Source: Saprospiraceae bacterium (GTDB taxonomy: Bacteria > Bacteroidota > Bacteroidia > Chitinophagales > Saprospiraceae). Taken from it: a stretch of DNA of 64,000 bases. Of this stretch, positions 48,231-57,624 are shown piece by piece. Each line of letters starts with the position of its first letter. Within the stretch, counting starts at the first letter, position 1. The notes under the pieces are model-generated. The model had not been told where the DNA came from. It did no database searches and saw only the letters and a list, made by a program, of their open reading frames with translations. Both the position numbers and the translations under genes were made by a program. The DNA lies in contig JADJPZ010000004.1 in the NCBI GenBank assembly GCA_016713025.1, positions 992,001-1,056,000 of the forward strand. The letters are read 5' to 3'.

Positions 48231-51146
48231 GTTTCAATTCCAAGATGGTGCGATTATAAGTTGAACTGTGTAGTAAACTCATCCCTATCCACATCATCGT
48301 TTCAATTCCAAGATGGTGCGATTATAAGCTAATTTTGGTTATGCTTTTGCAAGTTTGGTACAATATTTCAATTCCAAGATGGTGCGATTATAAGTATTGT
48401 TGGATTTGTTAAACTTGTTGGTGTCACTATTATTTCAATTCCAAGATGGTGCGATTATAAGCAGCATGTCGATCCTTCTTGAAGTTCGTTTTTTAACATT
48501 TCAATTCCAAGATGGTGCGATTATAAGCACAAATGAGATGAGTGCACTATACCTGTTGTCACATTTCAATTCCAAGATGGTGCGATTATAAGACACGTGT
48601 TCACGGGGATGCATTGTACCTGAATCGTTTCAATTCCAATATGGTGCGATTATAAGCTTCCTGTACTTTGACTGGCTGCTCTCCTATGAAGTTTCAATTC
48701 CAATATGGTGCGATTATAAGGTTTATTGGAAACAAGTACATAAAGAGCATAATTCCGTTTCAATTCCAATATGGTGCGATTATAAGCGTGAGTTTTTGTT
48801 AGGTGCGGCCACATTAGTAGGGTTTCAATTCCAATATGGTGCGATTATAAGATGTTCAGAAGGCCCAATCCATATATGACTGCCTAGTTTCAATTCCAAT
48901 ATGGTGCGATTATAAGTACCAGGATGTATGAGATCGCCAGACAGGTAAAAAAGTTTCAATTCCAATATGGTGCGATTATAAGATACATCTTGAACGCCTT
49001 TGTCTGTTCCGTACTGTTGTTTCAATTCCAATATGGTGCGATTATAAGCATGTATGGCAACTCCATATCTGTGTACATCAGACTGGTTTCAATTCCAATA
49101 TGGTGCGATTATAAGACTTCGCTCACACGCATACCAGTAGAGTAGGCCAGGTTTCAATTCCAATATGGTGCGATTATAAGCAAACAGCTATGGAGATGTA
49201 GTCACACTATCTCTGTTTCAATTCCAATATGGTGCGATTATAAGCCACGTGCATAGGCATCCGGTGTACTGTCCAATATCGTTTCAATTCCAATATGGTG
49301 CGATTATAAGTACCATAAGGCAAATCGCAAATAATGGCATCAATGTTTCAATTCCAATATGGTGCGATTATAAGACAGTATATATAAGGTGTCGCATGGC
49401 ATCCTTTGCCAGTTTCAATTCCAATATGGTGCGATTATAAGTATAAAGGCGAAGTAGGAAACGAATTTATTTGCTAGTTTCAATTCCAATATGGTGCGAT
49501 TATAAGATAGATGCTGTGCCTTTGATGTCTGTGCCTGCATGTTTCAATTCCAATATGGTGCGATTATAAGCCAATCTATAAGCTTTTGTTCTGTAAATAC
49601 AATTCCGTTTCAATTCCAATATGGTGCGATTATAAGCAAACGTCGTAGACAAAATAGAAATAAGAAGGAAGTTTCAATTCCAATATGGTGCGATTATAAG
49701 CAGACAGGCACAACTCAAAATGCACGAAGATAAGAGTTTCAATTCCAATATGGTGCGATTATAAGAGTTAATCCCCATCCTGCACGCATACGCACAACAC
49801 CGTTTCAATTCCAATATGGTGCGATTATAAGTTAATGTGCCTGTAAGTCCATTGATTGTATCATCTGGTTTCAATTCCAATATGGTGCGATTATAAGTGG
49901 CCTTATTGTACTCGTTCCATATCTTTTCGTCTGGTTTCAATTCCAATATGGTGCGATTATAAGCCCACTGTCCTACCATAAGCCTGCTGAAATCTCCCAG
50001 TTTCAATTCCAATATGGTGCGATTATAAGGACCAATCTCTCTCAGGCAGATCACATCAGTATGAGTTTCAATTCCAATATGGTGCGATTATAAGAGTACC
50101 ATCTGCAAATGAACCTATCACTATTTCATTGTTTCAATTCCAATATGGTGCGATTATAAGCGTTTTCATGATATTTGTTTTTTATTGTTATTTAAGTTTC
50201 AATTCCAATATGGTGCGATTATAAGTTTTCATTGTGAAAGAAAACTATGAACAAGGAGTTAAGTTTCAATTCCAATATGGTGCGATTATAAGGCTGTTTA
50301 CCCAATACCAGACCGCGCTAAAGTCGAGTTTCAATTCCAATATGGTGCGATTATAAGAGATAGCGACAGTGATAGTGATGACAATACTATTTCGTTTCAA
50401 TTCCAATATGGTGCGATTATAAGCCGAATGCCATTTATAATGTAGCTGCCTATCCTTGTTTCAATTCCAATATGGTGCGATTATAAGTGATGGAAAAGAC
50501 TTTAACGAATTAGTGGAAAATCGTTTCAATTCCAATATGGTGCGATTATAAGTTGGTGGTTGGTTAGAACGTGCTGAAGGTGTAATATTGTTTCAATTCC
50601 AATATGGTGCGATTATAAGTGAGGACACAACTAAAAGACAAATGTTCTTAATAATGTTTCAATTCCAATATGGTGCGATTATAAGTCACGAGTTCATTGG
50701 CATTGTACCTGTCATAGTATAGTTTCAATTCCAATATGGTGCGATTATAAGAGTGCAACTCGTCTCCTTCGCACTCATACTCTACACGTTTCAATTCCAA
50801 TATGGTGCGATTATAAGCCTGTTTATGTACCACTTGTACATCTACAAAAGAGTGTTTCAATTCCAATATGGTGCGATTATAAGCTACAAACGTCGTAGAC
50901 AGAATAGAAACAAGAAGGAAGTTTCAATTCCAATATGGTGCGATTATAAGCACTGCACCTAACAAAGTATTGCCGACAATAGCGGCGTTTCAATTCCAAT
51001 ATGGTGCGATTATAAGATATGGGGCGTATATATCGACAATAATAGATATCAGTTTCAATTCCAATATGGTGCGATTATAAGGCTCCGTCCATGTGGACGA
51101 TGCTTTGGTCAGTAACGTTTCAATTCCAATATGGTGCGATTATAAG
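48231..51146 (-). CRISPR. Type I-B CRISPR array, 45 repeats and 44 spacers
   Basis: Thirty-nt repeats, on the plus strand starting GTTTCAATTCC and ending GCGATTATAAG, separated by spacers of about 34-39 nt; I counted 45 repeats. In crRNA sense (minus strand) the repeat ends ATTGAAAC, the usual type I-B 5' handle. The leader and cas2 lie on the right, so the right end is newest. Repeats 7-45 are essentially identical. Repeats 1-6 (48231-48592) carry T to G at plus-strand position 14, and repeats 3-6 also have G to A at position 1. Spacers contain no obvious self matches within the window, though I could not search exhaustively. Confidence 0.98.
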
Positions 51147-51428
51147 AGCCGTTCGACGACAGCACAAAGGTATCTCATTTTCCATTACTTATATATACAT
51201 ATTTATCTTATTTGGCAAAAAAAAATCGTCTGTTATCAATAATACGTTTTACACTTTGTTTCGACGATTTTCAAAACTCATTGATATCCAATGCGTTAAT
51301 TATTTTTTAATATCGCATAACGGTCCAAGTCAAAGCAATGTCACTATTATCTCAAGTGGATCGACAACATATACCTTTTGACGTTTTATACTTTCCAATG
51401 ATGTCAAAGAACGGTAACAGTCTCAAAT
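51147..51428 (-). promoter_or_regulatory. CRISPR leader
   Basis: AT-rich, gene-free 282 bp between the first (newest) repeat and the cas2 stop. It contains TACCTTTG on the minus strand at 51172-51165, matching TAnnTTTG; transcription would start about 10 nt before the first repeat. Homopolymeric A/T tracts (51218-51225) are typical of leaders. Confidence 0.8.
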
Positions 51429-51692
51429 TTATAAAAAATTATCCAGATTGTTTTTCTCTTTACCAATCACTTGCTTATCCATCCACTTTTGCTCCCGACT
51501 GCTGAATATGATAAAACTATCTTCTTCGGCCTTCATGATTTCCTTGGCCTTATATTTTAATTCCTTCAGCTGTACTTCGGTCAGTTCACCTTCGAATACT
51601 GAGTTTTGTATCCAATTGAGATATTGCCTGCAGAGTTTCAGCATTTTTACTACTCTCTTTTCACCTACATCATATACTGCGATTACATACAT
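51429..51692 (-). CDS. cas2: CRISPR-associated endonuclease Cas2
   Basis: 87-aa Cas2, partner of Cas1 in spacer integration. MYVIAVYDVGEKRVVKMLKLCRQYLNWIQNSVFEGEL has the ferredoxin-fold beta1 Asp (YDV) and the RVVKMLKLCRQYL helix; DSFIIFSSREQKW follows. A complete, normal length type I Cas2. Last gene of the cas operon, next to the leader. Confidence 0.96.
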   Translation of the reverse strand: MYVIAVYDVGEKRVVKMLKLCRQYLNWIQNSVFEGELTEVQLKELKYKAKEIMKAEEDSFIIFSSREQKWMDKQVIGKEKNNLDNFL

Positions 51693-51706
51693 ATTTACTA
51701 CATTTT

Positions 51707-51739
51707 AAACCTTTTAGGTTTCCAAAACCTATAAGGTTT
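51707..51739. repeat. 33-nt palindrome, copy 1 (cas1/cas2 junction)
   Basis: Arms AAACCTTTTAGGTTT and AAACCTATAAGGTTT around CCA. Same family as 52754-52786 and 53426-53458. It ends one base before the cas1 stop codon and lies 14 bp upstream of the cas2 start. Confidence 0.9.
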
Positions 51740-51740
51740 A

Positions 51741-52751
51741 TTACCACCAAATTTTAAATGGTTTATACTCAGGCTCATCCTTCAGGATATATTTTGCCAA
51801 TTTATAACATTCCAGTTTCACCAAGTGTTTGTAACTCACATTTTTATTGAGTGATCGGTGTTTTATAGTCTCCGATAGACGTTCCTCCCATGCGCGCATA
51901 TATGTTTTTTTGCCGGTTTCGTTGAGGAAGCAACCATTCAATTTTCGGTCAAAATGTTTTTCTTGTATCTCTTTCTTGTTCAATACTCTGAATATCGTCC
52001 TATCGACCAGTATGGGTTTGAAAACTTCAGAAATGTCCAAAGCCAATGAATATCTCCGATAACCTGGTTCGTGCAGGAAGCTAATTGTAGGATTGAGTTG
52101 GGTGTGATATATCATATCCAATGTCAAAGTATAACACACCATATTCCCAAAAGAGATCAACGCATTGATCTCATTGTCAGGTGGTTGTTTTGTCCTATTG
52201 CTCATTGTGAATTCCGGAATGATGGCTTCAAAAGCACTATAATATACCTGCCGGGAGTTGCCTTCTATGCCCATCAATGTGGGAATATCTGTAGCGGCGG
52301 AGATACTATCTCGCAATGTCTCTAATTGCAATATTTTTTCTGATGTATCTTTCCCACGATTATCGTAGTACTTCATATTTTTGAGCATATTGTACGTAGC
52401 ACCATCTATCAGCTTTGTAGCAATGTGCATCCTGCGATCTTTTTTGATATACGCCTTGGTTTGTTCTATTTGCATTTTGCCTGCAAGGAGATAATCCTTC
52501 GCCATAAATGATCCTGTGTAATGTTCGTAATAATCAAAAAAATGCATACTGATATGCCGCTGACCCAAATAATTGAGCAGCGCAGCATTGACATCCAATG
52601 CGCCAAAAACGTACATCGTATCGATTGTTTCGATAGGGATGTACTTGGCAGGTTGTTCACGTCCATCTTTGTCTCGTGCTATGAAACACAAGGTATTGTC
52701 TTTACGGCTCATCCGACCGTCGTTGAATAAGTAGTAAGTACGCTTCATCAT
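51741..52751 (-). CDS. cas1: CRISPR-associated endonuclease Cas1 (type I-B)
   Basis: 336-aa integrase of the Cas1-Cas2 complex. The start is the ATGATG at 52751/52748 (MMKRTYYLFNDG); the longer frame (METYKVLM) only translates the palindrome. N-terminal beta domain ends near MYVFGALDVNAALLNYLG; the metal-binding Glu is in LMGIEGNSRQVYYSAF, and the His and Asp ligands in FLHEPGYRRYSLALDISEVFKP. Complete Cas1b type. Its flanks are palindromes on both sides. Confidence 0.97.
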   Translation of the reverse strand: MMKRTYYLFNDGRMSRKDNTLCFIARDKDGREQPAKYIPIETIDTMYVFGALDVNAALLNYLGQRHISMHFFDYYEHYTGSFMAKDYLLAGKMQIEQTKAYIKKDRRMHIATKLIDGATYNMLKNMKYYDNRGKDTSEKILQLETLRDSISAATDIPTLMGIEGNSRQVYYSAFEAIIPEFTMSNRTKQPPDNEINALISFGNMVCYTLTLDMIYHTQLNPTISFLHEPGYRRYSLALDISEVFKPILVDRTIFRVLNKKEIQEKHFDRKLNGCFLNETGKKTYMRAWEERLSETIKHRSLNKNVSYKHLVKLECYKLAKYILKDEPEYKPFKIWW

Positions 52752-52753
52752 TA

Positions 52754-52786
52754 AAACCTTATAGGTTTCCAAAACCTATAAGGTTT
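52754..52786. repeat. 33-nt palindrome, copy 2 (RAYT/cas1 junction)
   Basis: Perfect 15-bp inverted repeat AAACCTTATAGGTTT / AAACCTATAAGGTTT with loop CCA, ending 2 bp before the cas1 start codon, so it occupies the site where ribosomes would load for cas1. Confidence 0.92.
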
Positions 52787-52843
52787 GATGCTAGATAAAT
52801 TCGAGTTCATCTCCTGATATGTTTGGTTTCCCGTTATGAAATT

Positions 52844-53410
52844 TTATAAATTGCTGTTTCCTTCAAAATTTTCAAGTACTACTTCTCTATTTAGTTTGCT
52901 TGGTTTGATTTTTATATGAGCATGATAGGACGTCCAGTACCAGTCGTCTATACTTTGACACAATCCATGATGGACTGCATTATAATGTATGTAATGGATA
53001 CAATGCTTTAAGTAATCAGTGGTATCAATAGGACTTCTCTTTAGATAATCCAAAAATAGCGCTCCGCGACGCTCAAATCTTTTGTTGTAAGCTTTAGCGT
53101 AGGCATTGAAAAAATTACTAAATTGTTGCATTTCATATTTTGGCCAATCCATATCGGGTTCTGCTACTTTATCTTTTTGAAATTTGAAGTGATCAGCAAG
53201 TGCGTGTTCAGGTTTGATTCTGATTAAAAAATGAAAGTGATTGGGAAGCAAATTATAGGTATAAAAATCAGCTATAGGCACGACATGTTTTATGGCCAAT
53301 TCCAGAAAATAGGAATAGTTATCTGCTTCTCTAAATAGGTTTTCGGCGCCTACAGCATGATTAAATACATGGTAGATATGATCAGGAAGAAGCGGGCAAT
53401 GGTATTTCAT
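52844..53410 (-). CDS. REP-associated tyrosine transposase (RAYT, IS200-like Y1 family)
   Basis: 188-aa single-domain HUH/Y1 transposase. The HUH motif is NHFHFLIRI; the catalytic Tyr region is in the C-terminal helix (KHCIHYIHYNAVHHGL). MKYHCPLLPDHIYHVFNHAVG and FERRGALFLDYLKRSPIDTTDYLKHC are typical of the RAYT group in Bacteroidota. RAYTs act on REP palindromes; palindromes of one family lie just beyond both ends of this gene (52754-52786, 53426-53458). It interrupts the usual cas4-cas1 order and looks intact. It is probably the agent that placed or maintains the palindromes, by inference. Confidence 0.9.
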   Translation of the reverse strand: MKYHCPLLPDHIYHVFNHAVGAENLFREADNYSYFLELAIKHVVPIADFYTYNLLPNHFHFLIRIKPEHALADHFKFQKDKVAEPDMDWPKYEMQQFSNFFNAYAKAYNKRFERRGALFLDYLKRSPIDTTDYLKHCIHYIHYNAVHHGLCQSIDDWYWTSYHAHIKIKPSKLNREVVLENFEGNSNL

Positions 53411-53425
53411 ATCTTCATTTATTTT

Positions 53426-53458
53426 AAACCTTATAGGTTTTCGAAACCTATAAGGTTT
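53426..53458. repeat. 33-nt palindrome, copy 3 (cas4/RAYT junction)
   Basis: Perfect 15-bp inverted repeat AAACCTTATAGGTTT / AAACCTATAAGGTTT with loop TCG, 15 bp upstream of the RAYT start and 3 bp past the cas4 stop. Confidence 0.92.
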
Positions 53459-53461
53459 GAA

Positions 53462-53962
53462 TTAACAATAACAAAACTCAAAATAACTACATCTCTTACA
53501 CACCGGCTTATCGATCACACCAGGCATCTCTTCTCTAGAGATAATTTCAGAAATATCTGCTTCCCATCGTTGTATAACTATCACATCTTCATCCGTCAGA
53601 ATTATCTGTGATGTATGCCTTAGGGTAGGGTACTCCAGTATGCCGGTAGCACCTTCTACGCCATGTTGCTTGAGTTTATACAGGTAATATTTGACTTGTG
53701 CTTCGTGGGCAGCCTCCATTTTATCACTCTTTTTGATCTCATGTACTACCTTATTTCGTGCGTCATAATAATCTATTTTGATACCATCGAGTTGCAGCTC
53801 TGTATATTTAGCAGCACGATCAGTATAGGTGTTTTCGCCTATGAGTTTGCCTTCGGTGACGGTGTCGGAGGTGTGTTCCATCCGGATTTCATTGGCATGG
53901 AGCCAGAGTTCACGTTTGCAAACGTGGTAGAGATTAATTAATGTGGCGGTAATATGTTTCAT
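53462..53962 (-). CDS. cas4: CRISPR-associated exonuclease Cas4
   Basis: 166-aa RecB-type nuclease that trims prespacers and selects the PAM. One Fe-S Cys lies near the N-terminus (LYHVCKREL) and three at the C-terminus (VCKRCSYFEFC), the standard four-Cys cluster. The nuclease motifs are the Asp in KIDYYDARNK, ExK in VHEIKKSD and Q in EAQVKYYLYKL. Complete. Separated from cas1 by the RAYT and two palindromes. Confidence 0.95.
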   Translation of the reverse strand: MKHITATLINLYHVCKRELWLHANEIRMEHTSDTVTEGKLIGENTYTDRAAKYTELQLDGIKIDYYDARNKVVHEIKKSDKMEAAHEAQVKYYLYKLKQHGVEGATGILEYPTLRHTSQIILTDEDVIVIQRWEADISEIISREEMPGVIDKPVCKRCSYFEFCYC

Positions 53963-54047
53963 AAAATTACTTTAGATTCAAGTAATACTATTCTGTACAT
54001 TATAATGAATGTAATGTTTATTATGATGTTTTAAATGGTATTTTTAG

Positions 54048-56879
54048 TTAGAGAAATTGGGTTTCGTTGCTTTTAAATCTTTTATCGTCCATACCTGATG
54101 ATTCTTCAAAAAATTCAAACCATCTATCTACATATTTGTATCCATATTCACTTTTTACTTCATCAGAATAATGTATAATCTGCAATTTAATTTTTTCTGT
54201 TGCAAACAGTGAAAAAATGAATTTTGACATAACTCCTTGAAGTGTTTTTTCTCCAATTTTTTGAGTGGTATATTCTCTTTTATTTTGAATGAAATCCAGG
54301 TAAATATCAAATACCTGACTACCTGCTATTTTGTTATCTTGAGTTGGAAAAACATTGTTTTGAGCTAAAAATGCCAATTCATTTTTATTGAATATCTCAT
54401 CATAAGAGCCACTTTTGATTCCATCAACTCTTACGGGTATCTCCATTGGAATAAAACAAGATAGATTTTCTTTTTCAATCAATTTAAATTCTGTGTGAGT
54501 TGATTGAAATTTCAACTTTTCAATATTTATTTGATAATGTTTTAAAAGACCTTTGTTGTTTTGCCTGTCAAACTGACTATTTTCGTTCCAGTATTGAAGA
54601 TTTGCTAATACCTTATTATATAAAAAATCAAAATCCTTATTATTCAAAATACGTGCATACTCTTCAGGGGATAGTTTTTTAGTTTCTTCATGCCGTTTAT
54701 CTTGCCCGTAAATGATCGCATCTTTATTAAAATTGAAAAGATATAGAGTACATTCTTGTTTATTGACATTTCTATTGATCCTACCCGCCAACTGCTCTTC
54801 ACTGTCTATAAGAGACCTATCTTTAAAACCTAAATCCATATCAATATCGACACCAGCTTCCACGACTTGGGTGGTAATAAGTAAAATTCGTTTTTTTCTG
54901 TTGTCAGGATTTTTTAGGAAATTGATAATGTATTTTCTCCTGTGTTCTAATATGGTTCCGGAAAGTATAAATATTTCATCAAAAAAACCATCATTGATTT
55001 TATCTATTTCGATATAAAACTCTGTTGCAGTTTTCTTGAAAATGAACTCAATGATTGTGTAAATACTGTTTTTAGGTTTAGCAGTGCCAAAATCTTTAAT
55101 GCTGTAGTCTATTGATTTTGAAAGAAGCAATGTTGCAATTTCATCTAATTGTAAATCTTTTCGTTCAAAATAGTCAAAATTGAAGTTGACTCTATGTTTA
55201 AAATTAGGATTAAGAAAATAATCTTGTTTGGCATTTGGCAATAAATAAACAATGTCTTTTGCTTCTTCTTTGATGATTTCTAAGTCACCTAACTTGGGCA
55301 AAGTGGCAGACATCAGGATTAACTTTATGTTGAAATGTTTTGAAAAGTGACGAATCAAATACATCATTTTATCCCAATGACTGGGATTGTAAGATTGGAG
55401 CTCGTCAATTACTACAATAGAATTTGCCAATCTGTGCAACATATAATTGGCTTCTTTTTCATTGCTTTTAAGTAAGTCAAAGAACTTGACATGAGAAAGC
55501 AGACAAAATGGATAATTCACAAATAAATTTTCAATAAAATTTTGTTTCTCGTCACTATACAATCCATCGTGTTCCTCTTCTTTATTCTTATATCCTGCCT
55601 TTGAGTGCAATTGGGTTATTTCATTTTCTTCCAATCCCAGCGTGTCAATGATGGCACTGTATGTCTGCGTGATCAATGTTGTAAATGGAAACACATAAAA
55701 CACCTTGTTTAGCGTCCCATCCGCTGCTTTCAATAATTCTATTGTGGCCAACATAGACAAATTGGTCTTACCTCCACCTGTTGGAGCTTCTATGTAAAAC
55801 AAATTTTTATCGCTGTGTATTCGTATATTCTGGATTACCTCCAAAGCCATTTCCTGACGTAATAAATTAAGATTATCACCACTTTGTTGTTTCGGATTCA
55901 GTAATTTGAAATCTGAATGCAATTTTTGGTAAGTGCTTTTGTTGTAATTGGGCTTTCCATTTTTCAGTTTATCAGTCTCACTGACAAATTCAAATAACTT
56001 AAGAATACGTTCTTTATTTAAAATCCCAAAATCTTTTAATGGCTCTTTATTCCCACTCATATATTGGCTTGAAGCCAAATAATCAGATGCTGTCAGCATG
56101 GAGAAACTCAAGCGAATAAGCACATAAAATTCAAAGGAAAAGGAATGTTTTTGATATTCTTCAAATTGTTCAAAAGCCTTTTTAGTATTTTCTTGGAGTA
56201 CAAATCGTTCTGAAAATATAGAATTAATATCATATTGATAATTCGTTATGTACTCTTTCATACAGTTGACTTGTGCTTCAGTAAATCCTATGGTATTTTG
56301 GTATTCATCCTTCAATCTACTTGCGTGATGTTTAAAAATTGGATACGAAAATACCAAAACACAATGTGATAACAGTCCTCTTTTGTTGGGATCAAAAGAA
56401 GATACATCTTGTAAATGTTTCACAATAAATAAGTAAGCTCCCAGCGCTGAATGATGTGTGGAAATTACTGATTGGAATCGCTCTTTTCCTTTGAAATTTG
56501 GATTGTTCATTTTTTCAGAACTGGCTTGAAAGTTTTCATTTATTTTGCCAAAATCATGAAAAACAATAGTGTTGACAAACAATGTTTTAACATAATTTGC
56601 AGTTTTTAAATCGCTTTCAAAACTATACTTATTGAGAAAATGAAAAATTAAACTATCAAGAACATTGTCAATACAATGTACTTTAGAGAGTAATTCAAAC
56701 TTTTCTTGCACCAATTCTATGTGTTGTTCTAATGTTTCAGGCTCTAAATGAACAGTGCTATGTCTTGGCGAAATGTGAGCATAATAAGTTTCTGAGTTGA
56801 TCAAAAACTTATTCAGTGGTTGGGTTGCTATTAAAATTTCAGAAACTGAGCTATAAGAGTTGAACATAGCAATTCTCAT
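54048..56879 (-). CDS. cas3: CRISPR-associated helicase/nuclease Cas3
   Basis: 943-aa effector degrading DNA after Cascade binding. The N-terminal HD nuclease has FHDFGKINENF (HD at residues 108-109), THHSALGAYL, FKHHASR and ASDYL. The SF2 helicase follows: EAPTGGGKTN (Walker A, ~365-372), VVIDELQSYNP (motif II variant DELQ), LMSATLP (motif III) and AGRINRNVNKQ (motif VI). The start overlaps the cas5 stop by 29 bp (or 17 bp if the second Met is used), implying coupled translation. Confidence 0.96.
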   Translation of the reverse strand: MRIAMFNSYSSVSEILIATQPLNKFLINSETYYAHISPRHSTVHLEPETLEQHIELVQEKFELLSKVHCIDNVLDSLIFHFLNKYSFESDLKTANYVKTLFVNTIVFHDFGKINENFQASSEKMNNPNFKGKERFQSVISTHHSALGAYLFIVKHLQDVSSFDPNKRGLLSHCVLVFSYPIFKHHASRLKDEYQNTIGFTEAQVNCMKEYITNYQYDINSIFSERFVLQENTKKAFEQFEEYQKHSFSFEFYVLIRLSFSMLTASDYLASSQYMSGNKEPLKDFGILNKERILKLFEFVSETDKLKNGKPNYNKSTYQKLHSDFKLLNPKQQSGDNLNLLRQEMALEVIQNIRIHSDKNLFYIEAPTGGGKTNLSMLATIELLKAADGTLNKVFYVFPFTTLITQTYSAIIDTLGLEENEITQLHSKAGYKNKEEEHDGLYSDEKQNFIENLFVNYPFCLLSHVKFFDLLKSNEKEANYMLHRLANSIVVIDELQSYNPSHWDKMMYLIRHFSKHFNIKLILMSATLPKLGDLEIIKEEAKDIVYLLPNAKQDYFLNPNFKHRVNFNFDYFERKDLQLDEIATLLLSKSIDYSIKDFGTAKPKNSIYTIIEFIFKKTATEFYIEIDKINDGFFDEIFILSGTILEHRRKYIINFLKNPDNRKKRILLITTQVVEAGVDIDMDLGFKDRSLIDSEEQLAGRINRNVNKQECTLYLFNFNKDAIIYGQDKRHEETKKLSPEEYARILNNKDFDFLYNKVLANLQYWNENSQFDRQNNKGLLKHYQINIEKLKFQSTHTEFKLIEKENLSCFIPMEIPVRVDGIKSGSYDEIFNKNELAFLAQNNVFPTQDNKIAGSQVFDIYLDFIQNKREYTTQKIGEKTLQGVMSKFIFSLFATEKIKLQIIHYSDEVKSEYGYKYVDRWFEFFEESSGMDDKRFKSNETQFL

Positions 56880-57621
56880 TTTTTAAGTAATGCAGCCCTT
56901 TTAAGCCGATACTATTTTTTAATCGAAATGTTGTAAAAACGCAGTCTGAAATATTATATTGATACAATGTTTCATCAAAATCTTTAGGTAAACGCTCAAA
57001 ATACATAAATGGTAACTCTTCATCCATAAATGAAAACATATCAAACATATTATCTGCTTTATGTTCTTTCACAATGTTTTCTTTGATAAAGAGCGTTTTC
57101 AAAAAAATGCTATCGTTTATTTTATCCCTTTGCTCATACTCATATTCCTTAAAACTCTCTTTCTCCCACCAGGCATAGTGCTCATTTTTGCCAAAATAGG
57201 GTATGTATTCTGAATAACCGTTCTGTAGATATTCATAAAGTTTTTGTTCGGACTCATTGTTTATATCAAGTAAAGCATAAACTCGATATGACGGCTTGAT
57301 CAATGTGGCTTCTTCAGTCAGGTAATTTGAACCTTTATTGGCGTATCCGATTGTATTAGAATACTTAATGACTGTTTTCTGGAAATTTCCTTTCTCATGA
57401 CCTAAAGGAGCAATACCAATGCCAATATAACTAAGTTTGTCATAATATTCTGGCATTTTACCTTTTTCTTGATAACCTTCCATTCCTATGATAGCCCCAA
57501 ATATACCTAGGATAGCAGGTTTGTGTACAATATTGTAGGAAAGATTTACCGTATTATTGGCATCAGGCTTACGGAAAAAACCAAAATCAGCTTTTAAATC
57601 TATAGATATTAACTTTTGCAT
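56851..57621 (-). CDS. cas5b: Cascade subunit Cas5 (type I-B)
   Basis: 256-aa RAMP protein that caps the 5' handle of crRNA. The N-terminus KLISIDLKADFGFFRKPDAN, then TVNLSYNIVHKPAILGIFGAIIG, matches Cas5b/Cas5h; the Gly-rich segment is IGIGIAPLGHEKG. It starts 3 bp after cas7 and overlaps cas3. Confidence 0.94.
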   Translation of the reverse strand: MQKLISIDLKADFGFFRKPDANNTVNLSYNIVHKPAILGIFGAIIGMEGYQEKGKMPEYYDKLSYIGIGIAPLGHEKGNFQKTVIKYSNTIGYANKGSNYLTEEATLIKPSYRVYALLDINNESEQKLYEYLQNGYSEYIPYFGKNEHYAWWEKESFKEYEYEQRDKINDSIFLKTLFIKENIVKEHKADNMFDMFSFMDEELPFMYFERLPKDFDETLYQYNISDCVFTTFRLKNSIGLKGLHYLKNENCYVQLL

Positions 57622-57624
57622 AGT

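Noticed and set aside
48397..51381. Several 60-130-codon open frames inside the array, rich in FQFQYGAII or YNRTILELK
   Set aside because: They are translations of the 30-nt repeat, whose length is a multiple of three; repeats plus spacers give periodic open frames with no coding meaning.
52752..52772. N-terminal extension METYKVL of Cas1
   Set aside because: It starts at a TTG inside the 33-nt palindrome and is not conserved in Cas1; the ATGATG at 52748-52751 is the better start.
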